64,000 nt of DNA from Oscheius tipulae (GCA_037178975.1 JASJZH010000004.1:2604001-2668000); one strand, 5' to 3'. Numbered from the stretch's first letter, positions 12,556 through 25,180 are shown. Numbers and translations: made by a program. The notes: generated from the sequence alone by a model not told the origin.

Positions 12556-14788
12556 ATGGATGATGACGATATGTATGACGACGACTACGACGAAGACTAC
12601 TACGACGAGGACAGCATGGATGCCGTCATCGAGGCTCAACCCACACCCAATATCGATTGGGAAGAGGCCGAATTCGAGTGTCTCGGAACACACGAGGTAT
12701 TCTGATAGTCTATGTTCATTTGTGGGTCTTTAGGTCGAGAGAGTCCTGAACGAATCGGTGGCTTCTCTGTCGGAAAAGGCGCGGATAACACCAACTCTTT
12801 CTCGAATGCTGCTTCACGCTCATGAGTGGGATGTGGCCAAAGTGAGTCTCAAGACTAACTACTGGAATGACAGTGATGTGGGGGCGTAAGTATGCTAACA
12901 AATAGACTATCATATCATACGTTGGGGCTTTCAGGAACTCACAGGCGATTGCCTCTTGATAGTTTTGAGATCCACTGGCGCTACCCCGTGATTTTTTTTC
13001 TAGTTTTCACTCTCCTCTCAGATCGCTCAATGTAAGATTACGAAAAGTGCAATAGAGAAACGGCATACCAGACTCTAGAAATTCTAAAGGATCAAACCAC
13101 TTCCAGGTCTCGTCCCTGCTCTCCCGCGACCAAGAAGGTGTTCTCCGAACCTGCAATATTAGGCCAACAACCTTGGCGGCTTCTCAGGAGGAACAGTACT
13201 GTTCTGTCTGTGCCGACGACGAGATAGAGCAGATGGAGTCTCTGTCCTGCAAACACCGATTCTGTATAGGCTGCTGGCGAAGTCACATCGAAGCGCGTCT
13301 CTCGGAGGGAGTAGCAAGTCGTCTTTCCTGTATGGATCCTACCTGCAATGTCATCTGTCCCTTCGAGTTCGTGATCAAAATTCTGGACAAGCCGCAGATG
13401 AGGGCCAAGTACGAGAGATTCGTCTTCCGAGACTACGTGTACTCGCATCCCGAGCTCAAGTTCTGTGTCGGAAAGGACTGCTCTGTAAGTTTATGGGTCC
13501 TTTCATGAAACGAAACTTCGTCTTCAGGCCGTCATTCGTTCGCGGGAGAAAAAGGCGAAGAAGGCGACGTGCAACAGGTGCAACACGGTCTTTTGGTGAG
13601 TTGGTCTTTGAGCCACTAGCCTAATTGTTTACGCTTCCTATGAAAGAGCAATGAGCTTCGGCCGGAAGTCGCGCCACTTTCTCACAATTGGTCTTTCTGG
13701 GCATGCTTGGTGGGTGATGTAGCTCACGAAAGTATCCCGTCGGAATTAACGAGCGAGAGATGAGTCATTTGAATTAGTTAGAGGACCTAGTAGAAACCGG
13801 CATGACGTAGTTTCCATGTTCCTTCGTGCTGGAATGCAACTTGAGTTCAGGAGTGGGAAGAGATTCTGCAAAGAGTAAGATTTGGTCTCTTGGACCAAGT
13901 TTAGTCGATGCATCTGAGACTATCAATTGAATAACAAAACTTGACCACTAGTTCTGTCACTCAACATTGACCGACTTTCAGTGTGATGTGTGGAGTGGAC
14001 TACCACGCGCCGACGTCTTGTGACACAATACGCCAGTGGCTGGTCAAATGTGCCGATGACAGCGAGACGGCCAACTACATCAGCGCCCACACGAAAGACT
14101 GTCCTCGCTGTCACACCTGCATCGAGAAGAACGGCGGCTGCAATCACATGCAGTGCTCAAAATGCAAACATCACTTCTGCTGGATGTGTTTCGGAGACTG
14201 GAAGAATCACGGCAGCGAGTACTACGAGTGTAGTCGATACAAGGAGAATCCCTCGGTGGCAGCGGAAGCGAACCATGTGAAGGCGAGAAGAGCTCTGGAG
14301 AAGTATCTGCACTACTACGAGCGCTTCGAGAACCACAACAAGTCACTGAAAATGGAGGAGCAGTTGAGGGAGAAGATCAGGAAAAAGATTGATGCCAGGG
14401 TCAGTTCTTCTACTTCTTCTTGGGTACTCAGAAAATATCCTAGCCCCACTTTCCAGGTAAACGACCATGACGGGACCTGGATCGATTGGCAGTACCTTCT
14501 GGGAGTGGTGTCTCTTCTGACCAAGTGCCGATTCACTCTCAAATACACCTATCCTTTTGCCTACTACTTGGAAAGTGGAGCGAGGAAGCAGCTGGTGAGT
14601 CTCAGGGGAGTAGACGAAGAAAAGGTCCTTTTCAGTTCGAATACCAACAAGCCCAGCTGGAGAAGGAAGTCGAGGAGTTGGCCTGGGCTGTGGAACGAGC
14701 AGACTGTCATGCGAGAGGCAACCTCGAAGGACACATGCATCGAGCCGAGCACAAAAGACAGACTCTTCTCCATGACTTCTTCTACTAG
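12556..14788 (+). CDS. ari-2: Ariadne-2 type RBR E3 ubiquitin ligase (ARIH2/TRIAD1 homolog)
   Basis: An RING-between-RING ubiquitin ligase. Exons: 12556-12696, 12734-12841, 13107-13484, 13528-13595, 13982-14399, 14457-14594 and 14636-14788, giving about 467 residues. An acidic Asp/Tyr-rich N-terminus is followed by RING1 (CSVCADDE...[10 protein letters not shown]), the IBR, and a Rcat domain with the catalytic Cys in [17 protein letters not shown]. The Ariadne domain ([20 protein letters not shown] [15 protein letters not shown]) closes it. The run [14 protein letters not shown] is diagnostic of the ARIH2 rather than the ARIH1 branch. In the family, Cullin-RING complexes activate the ligase by binding the Ariadne domain. 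The N-terminal acidic start at 12556 was chosen over an upstream in-frame start at 12502. Confidence 0.93.
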
Positions 14789-15599
14789 ACTGTATCTACT
14801 TGTACACCTCCCTCTTTACGGGTCCTTCCTACGATTCAATCTATGTTCTGTCAATTCTCTGAGAGTACAGTGCCTTCTTCTTGATTGTAGAAACAATAAA
14901 AAATATCTCTGAGCTTGTGCCGTATGGAATGAACAGTCGCTTACGCTCCAGGCGGGCGACCCTAGTACTCTTTCCGCAAATTGAACTGTTTGACTCTATT
15001 CTAACGCAACTTGTCAACTCTAAACACTATAACACTCAACAAAAATTCTATTTTAAATTGTTCTCGCGTCTCTGTCTGTGTGTCTGTCTGAAGCCAATAT
15101 TGCAGTTAGTGTTGTCGTAGGATAAGAAAACAGATTGACCTCGCTCATAATCTGTCTCAAAAGTTTGGCTGCATAAACAGGTAAAAAAGAGAAAAAGTAT
15201 CAGTTTCGTTTAAGAATGTCTTGTCTAGAGGAAAAACGAACAGTCAAGGAACCGACAGAATGATCCGGCAAAGTTTGCCGTTGGTAGCCGGCAACTATTG
15301 GCTTAATTCCAAACCAGAATTAATAGGTGACTAAAAGGTCAGAAAAAAGAGACAGTGCTCGTTTTACTACCTTACGTCCTTATCTGCTGGCGGAACAAGC
15401 CTCGCCGAGCCTCTCTTTCCTTCCTTCCTATTCTCTCCCAGTAGTTTGACCTACTGTCTCCTGGTCTCGTGGCACACCGAAGACGAACATAAAATGGAAA
15501 TAAAAGTGATAAAGACTCTCCGAGTTGATAGGGAGGAGCGAGCTGTTATTCCGAGTCCATTTTCTCTCTTCTCTTTTTTATTTTCAAACAAAAATTTAG
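14789..15599. other. Intergenic between ari-2 and the otopetrin-like gene
   Basis: AATAAAAAATA at about 14893 is a candidate poly(A) signal for ari-2. A perfect palindrome CGGCAAAGTTTGCCG lies near 15265. No gene is supported in this stretch. The last bases (CAAAAATTTAG) form a splice acceptor immediately before the ATG at 15600. Confidence 0.5.
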
Positions 15600-18539
15600 A
15601 TGGGGGCGACAGCCCGAGACGTCCGCTGGCTGCTCAAAATCCATCATCTCAGCACGGCCCTTCTCTACCTAATATTCCTATTATGCATTTTTATGAATCT
15701 CTACGTGCTCTTGAGTCGCGAGGACACACTTTTCTATCTGAGGATTTACCATTCGGTTGGTCCATGCTTTCAAGGGAGTATTAAAAACTTAGATTATTGC
15801 CATAATGATGGCTTGTTGCGGAATAGTGGAAATCGAGTTTCTGATCAGAACGAGAAAGCTGCCCAAACTGGACGAACCACACGAGATTCCGGATCCGGCC
15901 CTCATAGGTTTCGGCTATTTGAATCCTTTGAAATAGGGGGTTTAGGAGCCGTGGCCCTGACCATCGGCATCTGTCTGGGCTACCTCTACTTTATTGTGTT
16001 TAACTACGCCTTCCAGGACTGTGACAAGCTCGTCGACGCCATTTATAGGTAAGGGAAATGCATCGGCGGGGGAGATAAGCGAGTCTGTGACGCCCTCAGG
16101 TAGCTGTAGAAAGATCAGCTCAGGACACGTTTACGACTACTTGGCTCCAAAAGTCATTAAAATGATTGGGCATGGAGGGAATGATCTGCACCGAACAGAT
16201 AGTGTATCGAATCAGAACAAGGTTTTCGGGGCTCTTTGCTTCTTGTTAAACGGTTCATCAAACAGGAGAGGGAATTTATTACAGCTAGTTTTCTTGAGGG
16301 TTTCAAAGGGAATTCCTAGGACGGGTCTCCTTGTCGCTCCCCACAATTTGCCTCACGCATCGGGACACTCCAATCCTTTCGGATGCCCTCCACAGATCAT
16401 CTAGAGGGATCCATTCCGTTATGGTTTTCATCCATCTTGTCCCGTCCATCAGAGACACTCTTCTTGCCCAAGTATGCATTCTCCTCTAAGCCAGATCCGG
16501 GATATCTGAGAGTTATCCTTCGAACATTGTCGCTCCCCAGGCGATCGAGAAGAGTAAAATCGAGCACTGCTCTTTCCTGTCGTCTCTGTAAGTCACCATG
16601 GACTCAAAAAGAAGGCCTCAAAGTAACAGCATAATAGTCCTTGTCTACTTCTGTGCCCACAAATCTGATTTTCAGCGGTGAACTGTGGCTCGAAACGATT
16701 TACGACCTAATCATGGCTGGGTTCTCCTTTCTTAGCCTCATCTACGTCCTCCAACGACGTTACTACGGCGCCATCAACTCGAATTTGGACAAGGTTTTTT
16801 TTTCCCTCTCTCGCATCTTCCAGTCAATCCTCTAGGTCGGTCGTCTGTTCATCAACATCACCTTTTGTGTGGTTTGGATGAAAGTCGTCATCTACAAGGG
16901 ATATCTGAGTTATCAGGTAACAGGGAACTTTTCTATCTCTATTTCTCTGCTAGGAGCTCTGTCAGCGGAAAGAACTGGACGGTTATTGGTGTCCGGTGGT
17001 GAAGAGACACTACGACTGCAATCCGGGGAACGATCTTCACGGAACCCAGAAGATGTGGTATTACATCAACAAGGGAGTCCTCTCTGCCTCGATTATCTCG
17101 TGTGCTTCTGAGTTCTTCCCGGTTCTCTTGGTCACACACTGGCTGGCCAACGGAGGAGCTGAGGAGAAGGCAGAGGATATCGAGAGAAGAAGACAGGTTT
17201 GAGATTTGTCATTGCCATATGGGTCATTTGAGCTGAGACAAGGAGTACGCGGCCTACTTCGCGAGTTCATGAAAGACGTGTCTCGAGTCTACACGGGTAA
17301 CACGGCTCTGAACACGAAACCTCTTCGAATACCGTAAGTTTCTCCACCAGATTCTAGCAAGTATTTCAGAAATGCTGTCAAGTACTACTTTTGGATCGTG
17401 ACTCCATTGGCCGGACTTGCCAGCTCCATCAAATGGGTCGGTACTATAGAAGCAGTAATCAAATTGCCTTTCAGGTGATATTCTTCTATTGGGCCATCGA
17501 CTTCGATGAACTGGTTGCCGAGCACTGGAAGGGTCTCGACATCGCGGCTCTGATTTCCAATTCTCTGCAGCTCTTACTCTTTGGAGCAGTAAGTCTTTTC
17601 TGTGAAAAAGAGGCTAAAGTGTGGTCAGATGTATCTCTTCGCCCACCACTACCTCAAAAACAATCGCTTGGATGCTCATCACAAAGCCCATGCTCGAGGA
17701 GATATCACAATCCTGTTCGGCTGCTGCTTTGTGCTTCTCGTCAAGCTCATTCTTCAATGCGTCGAGCTCGAATTCCAGCGGAAAGATGGCTTCATCACTA
17801 CGACAGACGCCATCACAAACACCATCTCCTTCTGTCTGGTCCAGGCCTGTCAGTGGCTTCAGTACTTTGCCGTTCGTCGAATATTGGCCATGACTGATCG
17901 GGATTGTATCGCCACGAAGAGATTCATTCCTCTGGTGGGACTGGGTGGTCTATTGATAGCCTGGGTGCATTTTGGAATCACTTTTTTCGATACCTCGCTG
18001 ATCAAGTATCAGTTGACAGACGAGCAGTTCAAGTAATTTCAACTGGGTTGCCATCGAATTATCGGTTTAGATTCTCCGAAACCTCACTGGTCTGCATGAT
18101 TTTCACTCAGACCATGTTCCCGGCGGACTACTTGTTCGCCTTCACCGTTAGTGGATGTTATCTGGAACTGCTACAAAGGTTTGTAATTTTGAGTGACACA
18201 AACTTTTTCAGGTATCTGAACATGGGCTTCTTCCAACTGGGAACACCGAGACTGGGTGAGGGTGGACATGGACATGGGCACGGTCATGGGCATGGACACG
18301 AACACGAGCATTCGCAAGCCAACGGTCACGCGAATGGAGACAATAGATTCGGGGCTGGCCCAAACATTGCCACAATGATGCACGCGGCCAATATTTTGTA
18401 TAGGAAACGAGCAGAAACTGACCAGGTCTGGGGATTCCATCTCTATCTGATTCTCGTGTCTTTCCAGAACTCTGTCTCGTCTAGATCTTCAGTTTTGTCT
18501 TCCCATCCACTTCACTCGTCCAACATCAAACAGGAGTAG
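15600..18539 (+). CDS. Otopetrin-like 12-TM proton channel with His-Gly-rich tail
   Basis: A multi-exon membrane protein. I count about twelve hydrophobic segments, from ALLYLIFLLCIFMNLYVLL near the start to the last one near 18130. The pattern of a TM segment, a basic loop (LQRRYYGAINSNLDKVGR), then FINITFCVVWMKVVIYKG, and a late TM pair with FPADYLFAF...CYLELLQRY, resembles otopetrins, which conduct H+ across the plasma membrane. The match is by topology and scattered residues only. The cytosolic tail carries an alternating His-Gly run and His-Glu repeats at 18267-18330. One intron is long (about 16049-16675); one acceptor near 17232 (TTTGAG) is weak. The ATG directly follows an acceptor-like TTTAG, which fits spliced-leader addition. 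It could be another 12-TM family. Confidence 0.55.
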
Positions 18540-18674
18540 TTTGACAGCAGTGTTTGTATATTCATCGAACAGAAAGTCTTTGATTCCATTTGTAGTCTCT
18601 ACTCTTTTTGAACGTTTTCAAAGTTTTTCAAAGTCACAAAAGGAGCGAGAGAGACAGTTGAAGAAAATCGTCGG

Positions 18675-19202
18675 ATGCTATCGTTACTGCTGCTCGTGGG
18701 ACTATTGTCCCTTTTGCTGTTCCACTGCGCACCGAAGAAAAAGGACTCGCCGGAGCTGGTGAACACACTCAAGTCGCAGAAGATACTAGCAACGGAGAAG
18801 CAGAAAACGGTCATCAAGCCACCTCCGCCTCCCGAACCGAACAAATCGAAAGTGGAAGTCCGGAAGAAGACGGAAAAAAAGCTGGATGAAGCGAAGACGC
18901 CTAAGAAACCCGAGAAAAAGTTGGTGGAGAAGAAGCCCGATAAGAAGGACGAAACGAAAGGACAGCAGTCGACTGTACAGCAGCAACAACAGGCGGACGG
19001 GAAGAAGATAGCGGACGAGGTGATGGGGCCGACTTCGGCTGGAAAGAAGTCGAAGAAGGAACCGAGACAGAAGAGCTTTAAGTACGAGCCTCCGCCGGTG
19101 GAACAGAGACCGAAGAAACCGAAAAACTTTAAGGAAAAGGACCCACATATTAAGAGCACTCGATCACTCGAATTCGTCAAAGGCGAGCTCGGCTTCGAGT
19201 AA
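18675..19202 (+). CDS. Lys-rich protein with N-terminal hydrophobic anchor and Cys-x-x-Lys3 junction
   Basis: A single-exon gene of 175 residues. A hydrophobic leader (MLSLLLLVGLLSLLLFHCA) is followed at once by PKKKD, a run of prolines (PPPPPEP), and then a long Lys/Glu/Pro/Gln-rich low-complexity tail with no further hydrophobic segment. It could be a type-II anchored or secreted basic protein. It begins only 135 bases after the otopetrin-like stop on the same strand. It has the same design as the gene at 34079: Leu-rich leader, Cys near the junction, KKK, poly-Pro, then charged tail. The function was not recognised. Confidence 0.7.
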   Translation: MLSLLLLVGLLSLLLFHCAPKKKDSPELVNTLKSQKILATEKQKTVIKPPPPPEPNKSKVEVRKKTEKKLDEAKTPKKPEKKLVEKKPDKKDETKGQQSTVQQQQQADGKKIADEVMGPTSAGKKSKKEPRQKSFKYEPPPVEQRPKKPKNFKEKDPHIKSTRSLEFVKGELGFE

Positions 19203-20109
19203 AGACAGCAAGACTTACTGTACAATGAAATTTTATGCGGACAATTCTCCCTTCCTTGTGCTACTTGTTCTTAAAACACTATTTATGTCCATTTCCAAAG
19301 ACAGCGAAATCAGTTTGTGTAAAAAAACTCTGCATGAACAATGGTCTACGGACAAGAAAACAATCTTATACATAACAAGAGCAGTCAAACGCACAGACCC
19401 TTTCTTGCTCAAAGCCAGCTAACAAATTTTTTAAGGGTCGAATGATACGAATAAAATACATTGGTTTGCTGTGGCGAGTGACTTCAGGTAACTCTATTCA
19501 CTTCTGTTTTGTTACAACGAAAACTGATTTGAACCATTTGCCTCTGATGGAAAGAGTGATCTAGAGACTAACTGATAACTAGAAACCATGATTTTCTCTC
19601 GTGGCCGAAAAGATCTTAGTTCAAACGGTGGTATTTTTCGAAGACACCGATCACCTGAGTCTAGCTACAAGTTGGTGATCGAGCTGATGATGAAGCAGTC
19701 CAAGAAACTTCCAAGCGGAGACGGTTGGAAGAAGAACAAACTGACAGAGGGTGATGTGTAAAAGACTCAAACGAGAAGATGACTAATAGACGTCGAGTCT
19801 TGGGATTTGATCTGCAAAAAAATTCGTTTGGACTGTGTCCCAGATTCTTTTCTTCAACTGACTTGAATTCTTTTCCTTTACTCAGTGCGTTCCAAAGTTC
19901 CACCTAAAAGTGCTCATATAATGATCGGAGACGGCAAAAATCACTTTACAATCGGTCTGTTATCAAATTAGCTCCTGCTGTTCCTCGTCAACTCCGAACT
20001 GGCTTGCCATGGTCACGCCTCTCGTCGTCAAATCAACTTCTCTATCCATTTTACGAGAATCAATTTTTACGACAGCCGAACAGTGGGAACTCTCGCCACA
20101 ATACAACAC
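19203..20109. other. Intergenic upstream of the Na+/H+ exchanger
   Basis: AATAAAATACATTGG near 19452 could serve as a poly(A) signal. No open frame above about 80 codons has support. The right part is presumably promoter sequence for the exchanger. Confidence 0.45.
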
Positions 20110-22971
20110 ATGCGTCCTATTTATCTTTGTCTCCTACTCTTTTGTGTGGATCTAGTCGCTGGAGCGAACTCGAGTCATCCCGCGAAGAAATACAAGGTTG
20201 TGTCCTTTAAATGGGATTCGGTCAAGACCCCGGTGACTATAGCCGTATGGATTCTGGTTGCTGCTCTTGCCAAGATCTGTAGGGTTTTGGATTTGTTCTC
20301 AAATATATATGGACAGTTTTCAACAACTTGAAACCCTTGACATCGGTTCTGCCCGACTCCTCTCTACTGATCTCAATTGGTCTCATCATCGGCTGTGTCA
20401 TCCGACAGACCGGCTCGACTGTGGACTTTTCTCTGGACAGTCATGCCTTCTTCATCTACCTCCTCCCTCCGATCATCTTCGATGCCGGCTACTTCATGCC
20501 CAATCGGGCCCTGTTTGAGAATATCGGGTCAGTTCTGCTCTTTTCTGTCGTGGGAACAATCTGGAACACGTTCGCCATCGGTGAGGCATATCATTTAGTG
20601 AAGAGTCTAATCAGTCAGGTGGTTCTCTGCTCCTCCTCCAACAGTACGATCTATTCACTATGCACTTCTCCACCTTCGAAATATTCGTCTTTTCCGCCCT
20701 CATTTCTGCCGTCGATCCGGTACGTAAGTCACCCAGCGACAGACAAATTAGGCTCTCGCAAACTGCACCGTTCCCAAACAAGAAATATTATTCAGGTAGC
20801 TGTTATTGCAGTCTTCGAGGACCTTCATGTCAACGGTAATTGTGGTTTGATTCCCTTTCTAAGTCTCTCAGAATTTCTGTTTGTTAACGTCTTCGGAGAG
20901 GCGCTGTTCAACGACGGGGTCACTGTGGTTCTCTACCAGATCTCGACGAGTTTCGCGCTCATTGGCTACGATGGATTGGATCCGGGAGACTATGTCAAAG
21001 CCGGCTTCTCCTTCTTCCTTGTGGCTCTGGGAGGAACTCTCATCGGAATCATCTTTGCCTTCTTGACCTCTTTGGCCACTAAGTACACCTATTCGAATTC
21101 GGTCAGGATTCTAGCCCCAGTATTCATCTTCGTCCTTCCTTACATTGCCTATCTGGCAGCTGAAATGATCTCCCTCTCCTCCATCATCGCGTGAGTTCGA
21201 AGCTTTCTGGAAGAGTCAAGAGGTTCAGGATTGCAGTCTGTGGCATGGTTATGAAGCAGTACGTCAAGGGGAACATCTCTGTTGCGGCGACTCATTCTGT
21301 GAAGTATTTCACCAAAATGCTGGCCCAGTCCAGCGAGACCGTCATCTTCATGTAAGAATTCGTTTAACTTGTTCAGTGCGGAATCTTTTCCTCACAAATG
21401 AGGTTTGCCCAGATTTTGCGCTACAACTTTGAATAAGTTCTAGTAAAAGAAAGTTGTAAGATAGTAGACCATGAGATCGCCGTGTAGTATATTTATGGTA
21501 CTGGTGGAGCATAAATTAAATAGACTAAAAAAGTGCAACTGCTTTAGGTTCCTCGGTCTCTCGACCATCAGCTCCCACCACTATTGGGACACCTGGTTTG
21601 TTCTCTCAACCATCGGCTTCTGTCTCCTGTGGAGAACTGTCGGTATCGCTTCCTCGTTTCCACACTGAGAATATTTCCAGGAGTCATCATCCAGTGCTGT
21701 TTCTTGAACTTCTTTCGCCACAAAAAGTTCTCCAAGGTTCTTATTGTCACATCTCTCTGATCAAACAACATTTTCAGGTCGATCAGTTCATTCTCTCTTA
21801 TGGGGGTCTTCGCGGAGCCATCGCCTTCGGACTAGCCGTTTCCATTCCCGGTTCGATTGTGGCCAAGCCCATGTTCGTCACCACTACAGTAAGAAAGACA
21901 AAACTATTGACCCACAGTTTACAGATTGTCGTCATCTTCTTTACCGTCTTCCTACAGGGAATCACCATCCGCCCGCTGGTTCATTTTCTTGATGTCGAGA
22001 GGAACGAACACCGTGAGCCGACGATGACCGAAAGTGTTTATGGAAAGTATCTGCAGTACATGATGAGTGGATTGGAAGAGATAGCGGGGCTTCGGGGACA
22101 CTATTCTCTGAGAGACAGGTCGCTTTTCCTCTTTTCCATATGCAAACAGATATAGATTCGAGAGATTCAACGCGAAGATTCTTCGTCCGATCTTTATGAG
22201 ACACGAAGCGAAGAGCACCTTCGACGCGTCGACAATCGTCCGTGCCTACAACAAAATCACTCTCGAGGATGCTCTCAACATGAGCAGGTCCCAGCCGTGA
22301 GTTGTTGTCCCGTTAAAGAACAGAATGGTTCAGAAGCATGACTCTGCTAGCTGAAAAGAAGGAATCCGGCATAGAAATGAAGGACTTGGGTGGGTCAAAA
22401 GTATGAGGAAGTTAGACATGAGGCCTACACAACTTCAGACAGTCCCGTTGCCCACGAATATGGATGATCTATACACCCTGTTCGGCGAAATGCTTGATCG
22501 GAAATTGAGAGAGATGAAGGTTGTGACGGAGCTGGAGAAGAAGCAGGATGGTGGCGATATTAAGGACGACTACATGAAGCAGTTGAGTCAAAAGGTTCCA
22601 ACTCTCATCTTGTGAGAAATCTAAATGTTCAGGAAGAAGACTCCGAGATGAAAGAAGATGATGGAGAGCCGAAGCAGAGCAGGAAAAAAAGTATGTTAAG
22701 ACCGGTGTCCTTCGCTGTATAAATGAGCAGGAGAGGAATAAAATGACACCTATTTGAACCATTGTGATTGTGAAGAACAGCTACTGAGAAGCTGTTCGAG
22801 AAGCACGAAAACCATCTCCAAGTCGAGCAAGAACCGTCGAAGAAGACTAGAAGAAGGACCAACAAAGCGTATTCCAGACAACTGCAGCAATATAGAATAG
22901 CTTCGAGCCCCCCTTCTAGTTTATTTCGACGGTTCTTGCTCGACTTGGTAATGGATTTCGTCTCTTTCTGA
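20110..22971 (+). CDS. Na+/H+ exchanger (NHE/NHX family)
   Basis: An electroneutral Na+/H+ antiporter of plasma or endosomal membranes. A signal-like leader (MRPIYLCLLLFCVDLVAG) precedes about twelve TM segments. Hallmarks are FFIYLLPPIIFDAGYFMP, FSALISAVDP|VAVIAVFED across a splice, FGEALFNDGVTVVLYQ (the ion-binding ND region) and YGGLRGAIAFGLA. A charged cytosolic tail with coiled-coil-like stretches follows, and is the usual place of regulation. Introns are about 36-80 nt, with one near 190 nt. The tail may end in two ways. Acceptor CTGTATAAATGAGCAG before 22731 gives a quick stop at 22741. A later acceptor before 22782 adds a basic tail (TRRRTNKAYSRQLQQYR) ending at 22971. The longer form is annotated. 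Confidence 0.9.
22818..22948. repeat. Perfect 24-bp inverted repeat in the predicted last NHE exon
   Basis: The left arm 22818-22841 and right arm 22925-22948 are exact reverse complements, with an 83-base loop. Weaker pairing continues outside the arms. Both arms lie in the predicted final coding exon of the exchanger. Confidence 0.9.
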
Positions 22972-23052
22972 TTGTTGAGAAAAATGTGTCTGAATAAGGG
23001 AAAACTTTGTTTCATAAGGTTAACAAAAATGTAAAACGTACAAGATATTATG

Positions 23053-25180
23053 TTACTCTTTCATCGCTTCGCGATCTTCGTCTTGCTGATCGTCTCCTCG
23101 GCCAGCTACAGCCTTTCTATAGTTATTGTAGACCTAAACGGCTTTATAGAGGAAAGGAATCAAGGTTCACCTGAGACTTCTTGACAATCTTCATGACATT
23201 GGCGAGAGAATTCTTGTTGTCATCTCCAGGCTGCATGTTTCTTTCGCGGGCAGTATAGAACTGAAATTTGACGTTAAAAAAGGAATTAAAGCAAACAATA
23301 CCCTACTTCTAGCAACCATCAGGGCCGAATATCGGTTTCTGCATTGGATCGGAGTTCGATTCAAAAGATGCCTGGAACATTTGACCCAATTATCTAAAAA
23401 CTTGAGCCTCAACAGAAGAAAACAAACAAAACCGAGTCCGTAGGTGGCCACAAGGAAAATGAGCTTCTCGTCGTCGTTTTGTGACCATTCTCTCGGCAGA
23501 CGCTGGTCCATTGCCGACACCCATCTCTCACGGCACTGCACATCATTTCTGCAGGGGATTGCTTTGGCAATCTTGGACCATTCGCGGGCTCCAAATTGGT
23601 TCACGGCTGTGATCAGCAGCTGAATTCGTGGGTGAAGAGAGAAATCGTAACAAAGACTGACCAAGTCTTCCTGATCGGTCCACGGTCCGTGTTTGACAAA
23701 CTTATTCAGCTTGCGATTGTAGCGAGTTCGAACTTGCTGACGATTACGGCCTTTCATATAGTAGGTTACTGAAACTATATTTGAGGGAGAAACTTGCTCC
23801 AAACGGACCTTTTTCCCATTGGATTCGGCCGTTGACAGTTGTCAGCTTCTCACAGAGATCAATGAGACGTTTATCTTCCTCTTGAGTCCATTCTCTGTAT
23901 GGCGGATTTGGGAAAAAGTGTAAAAGCAGCTCACTCTTTGTTCTGCTGGCAATCTGTCCGATACTTCTGGAAGCACTGCCAAGGAGATCTCTTTGTCTGC
24001 AGTTTGTTGGCGATCAACGGCCAGGACTCCTTCTTACTCTGAACCATGTTATTGTCCCCCACAATGAGAAATTAGGTACGTCTCTCAGCTGCTGCAGATG
24101 GATCTTCTCCCGCTCGCTCCACGGACCCTGGTTCCAGATGGGACTGAGCTCGTTGATCCACTTCAATCGCAGCGCTTCGGCGCGACGGACACCATCGAAC
24201 TGAAAATTGTCACAGAACTCAAAAGAGAAGTTACTAACACTGAGATTGCTAATTTTGACCCAGTCGATCTTATTGACATCGACGGACTTAATGAAATAGG
24301 TCTCGGACTGGTTTCTGAAGGCTATGGCTAAAATATAAAAAAAAAAATCAGTGCTCACTTTTCGTAGGCAATCTTGCGGCCACACAGCTCAATCTCCTCT
24401 TTCCATTGCTCAATTTCTTGCTGGGTCGTATCTTGTCCCGTTTCGCGTAGGCGTTCCCGCAGCTGATCTCGTCTAAAGCTTTCGTAGTAAAACTTTCTAC
24501 TAAAATACCAACCTGGAAATGAGCTCCTCCGTCTTGACCTCGATCATCTCGTTGTGCACTGCCTTACGAAGAATGGCAATATCCTTCGGACTCCCTGCAA
24601 GTGGCCGATTAAACAATGGATGAACAAAGAACTTACATCTCTTCTCCTCGCGCAACATCGGATCAAAAACGGTCATATTCATGCGTCTCATTCCTTCTTC
24701 GCTGTAGGGAGCATACTACATGAGAAAATAATATGAGAAGTCACATGAAGCAACCATTTGATCACTGTCTCTGAAGTACGGGGGAAGATAGCGCTGGACA
24801 GGAATCTTTCTCTTCATGAAATTGCCGGCATTTTCGAGAGCTTTCTTCTTTTCGACAACGTCTTTCTGAGACAAGATGTTGTAGAACAAGATGGACCGAC
24901 CTGACGACGAATAGATTCAGCTTTAGCCCCTTCAATCTTCGCAATTATCTTTTCCAAATAGACGATCAAGACGTCGACTTCAGCGATCGCTGTGCGGAGG
25001 CTGTCGTCTGTTGGGACTTCTTCTTTCGGAACAATTTGAAGCTGAGACTATAAATCCCGCTGTATTTGAGAGAAAAAGACAACTTACAAGTGTTTCGAAG
25101 ATAGGATCGTTGACTTCGACTTTCACCCGTACAGCCGACGAGGCATTTTCAGTTGGCTGCTGGTTGGTGCCACCATCCAT
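23053..25180 (-). CDS. snpc-4: SNAPC4 / SNPC-4, Myb-repeat subunit of the snRNA-activating complex
   Basis: The DNA-binding subunit of SNAPc, which binds the proximal sequence element of snRNA promoters; in C. elegans SNPC-4 also drives piRNA loci. The N-terminal half is coiled and charged (EVDVLIVYLEKIIAKIEG; KDIAILRKAVHNEMIEVKTEELISR). At least four Myb/SANT repeats follow: WSEREKIHLQQLR...SWPLIANKLQTKRSPWQC, WTQEEDKRLIDLCEK...GRNRQQVRTRYN, GPWTDQEDLLLITAVNQFG...CRERW, and WSQNDDEKLIFLVATYG...PIQCRNRY. The gene has about a dozen short introns. The start at 25180 lies seven bases after a TTTTCAG acceptor. Its 3' end meets the exchanger's 3' end about 80 bases away. A general Myb protein is less likely given the number and spacing of the repeats. 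Confidence 0.82.

Noticed and set aside
12842-12888. Coding extension of the second Ariadne exon past the GTGAGTCTC donor
   Set aside because: It reads on for some 15 codons but then leads to stops; joining 12841 to 13107 restores the ARIH2 alignment exactly.
18599-19225. Minus-strand 208-codon frame opposite the first Lys-rich gene
   Set aside because: A mirror of the repetitive plus-strand codons with no splice or motif support.
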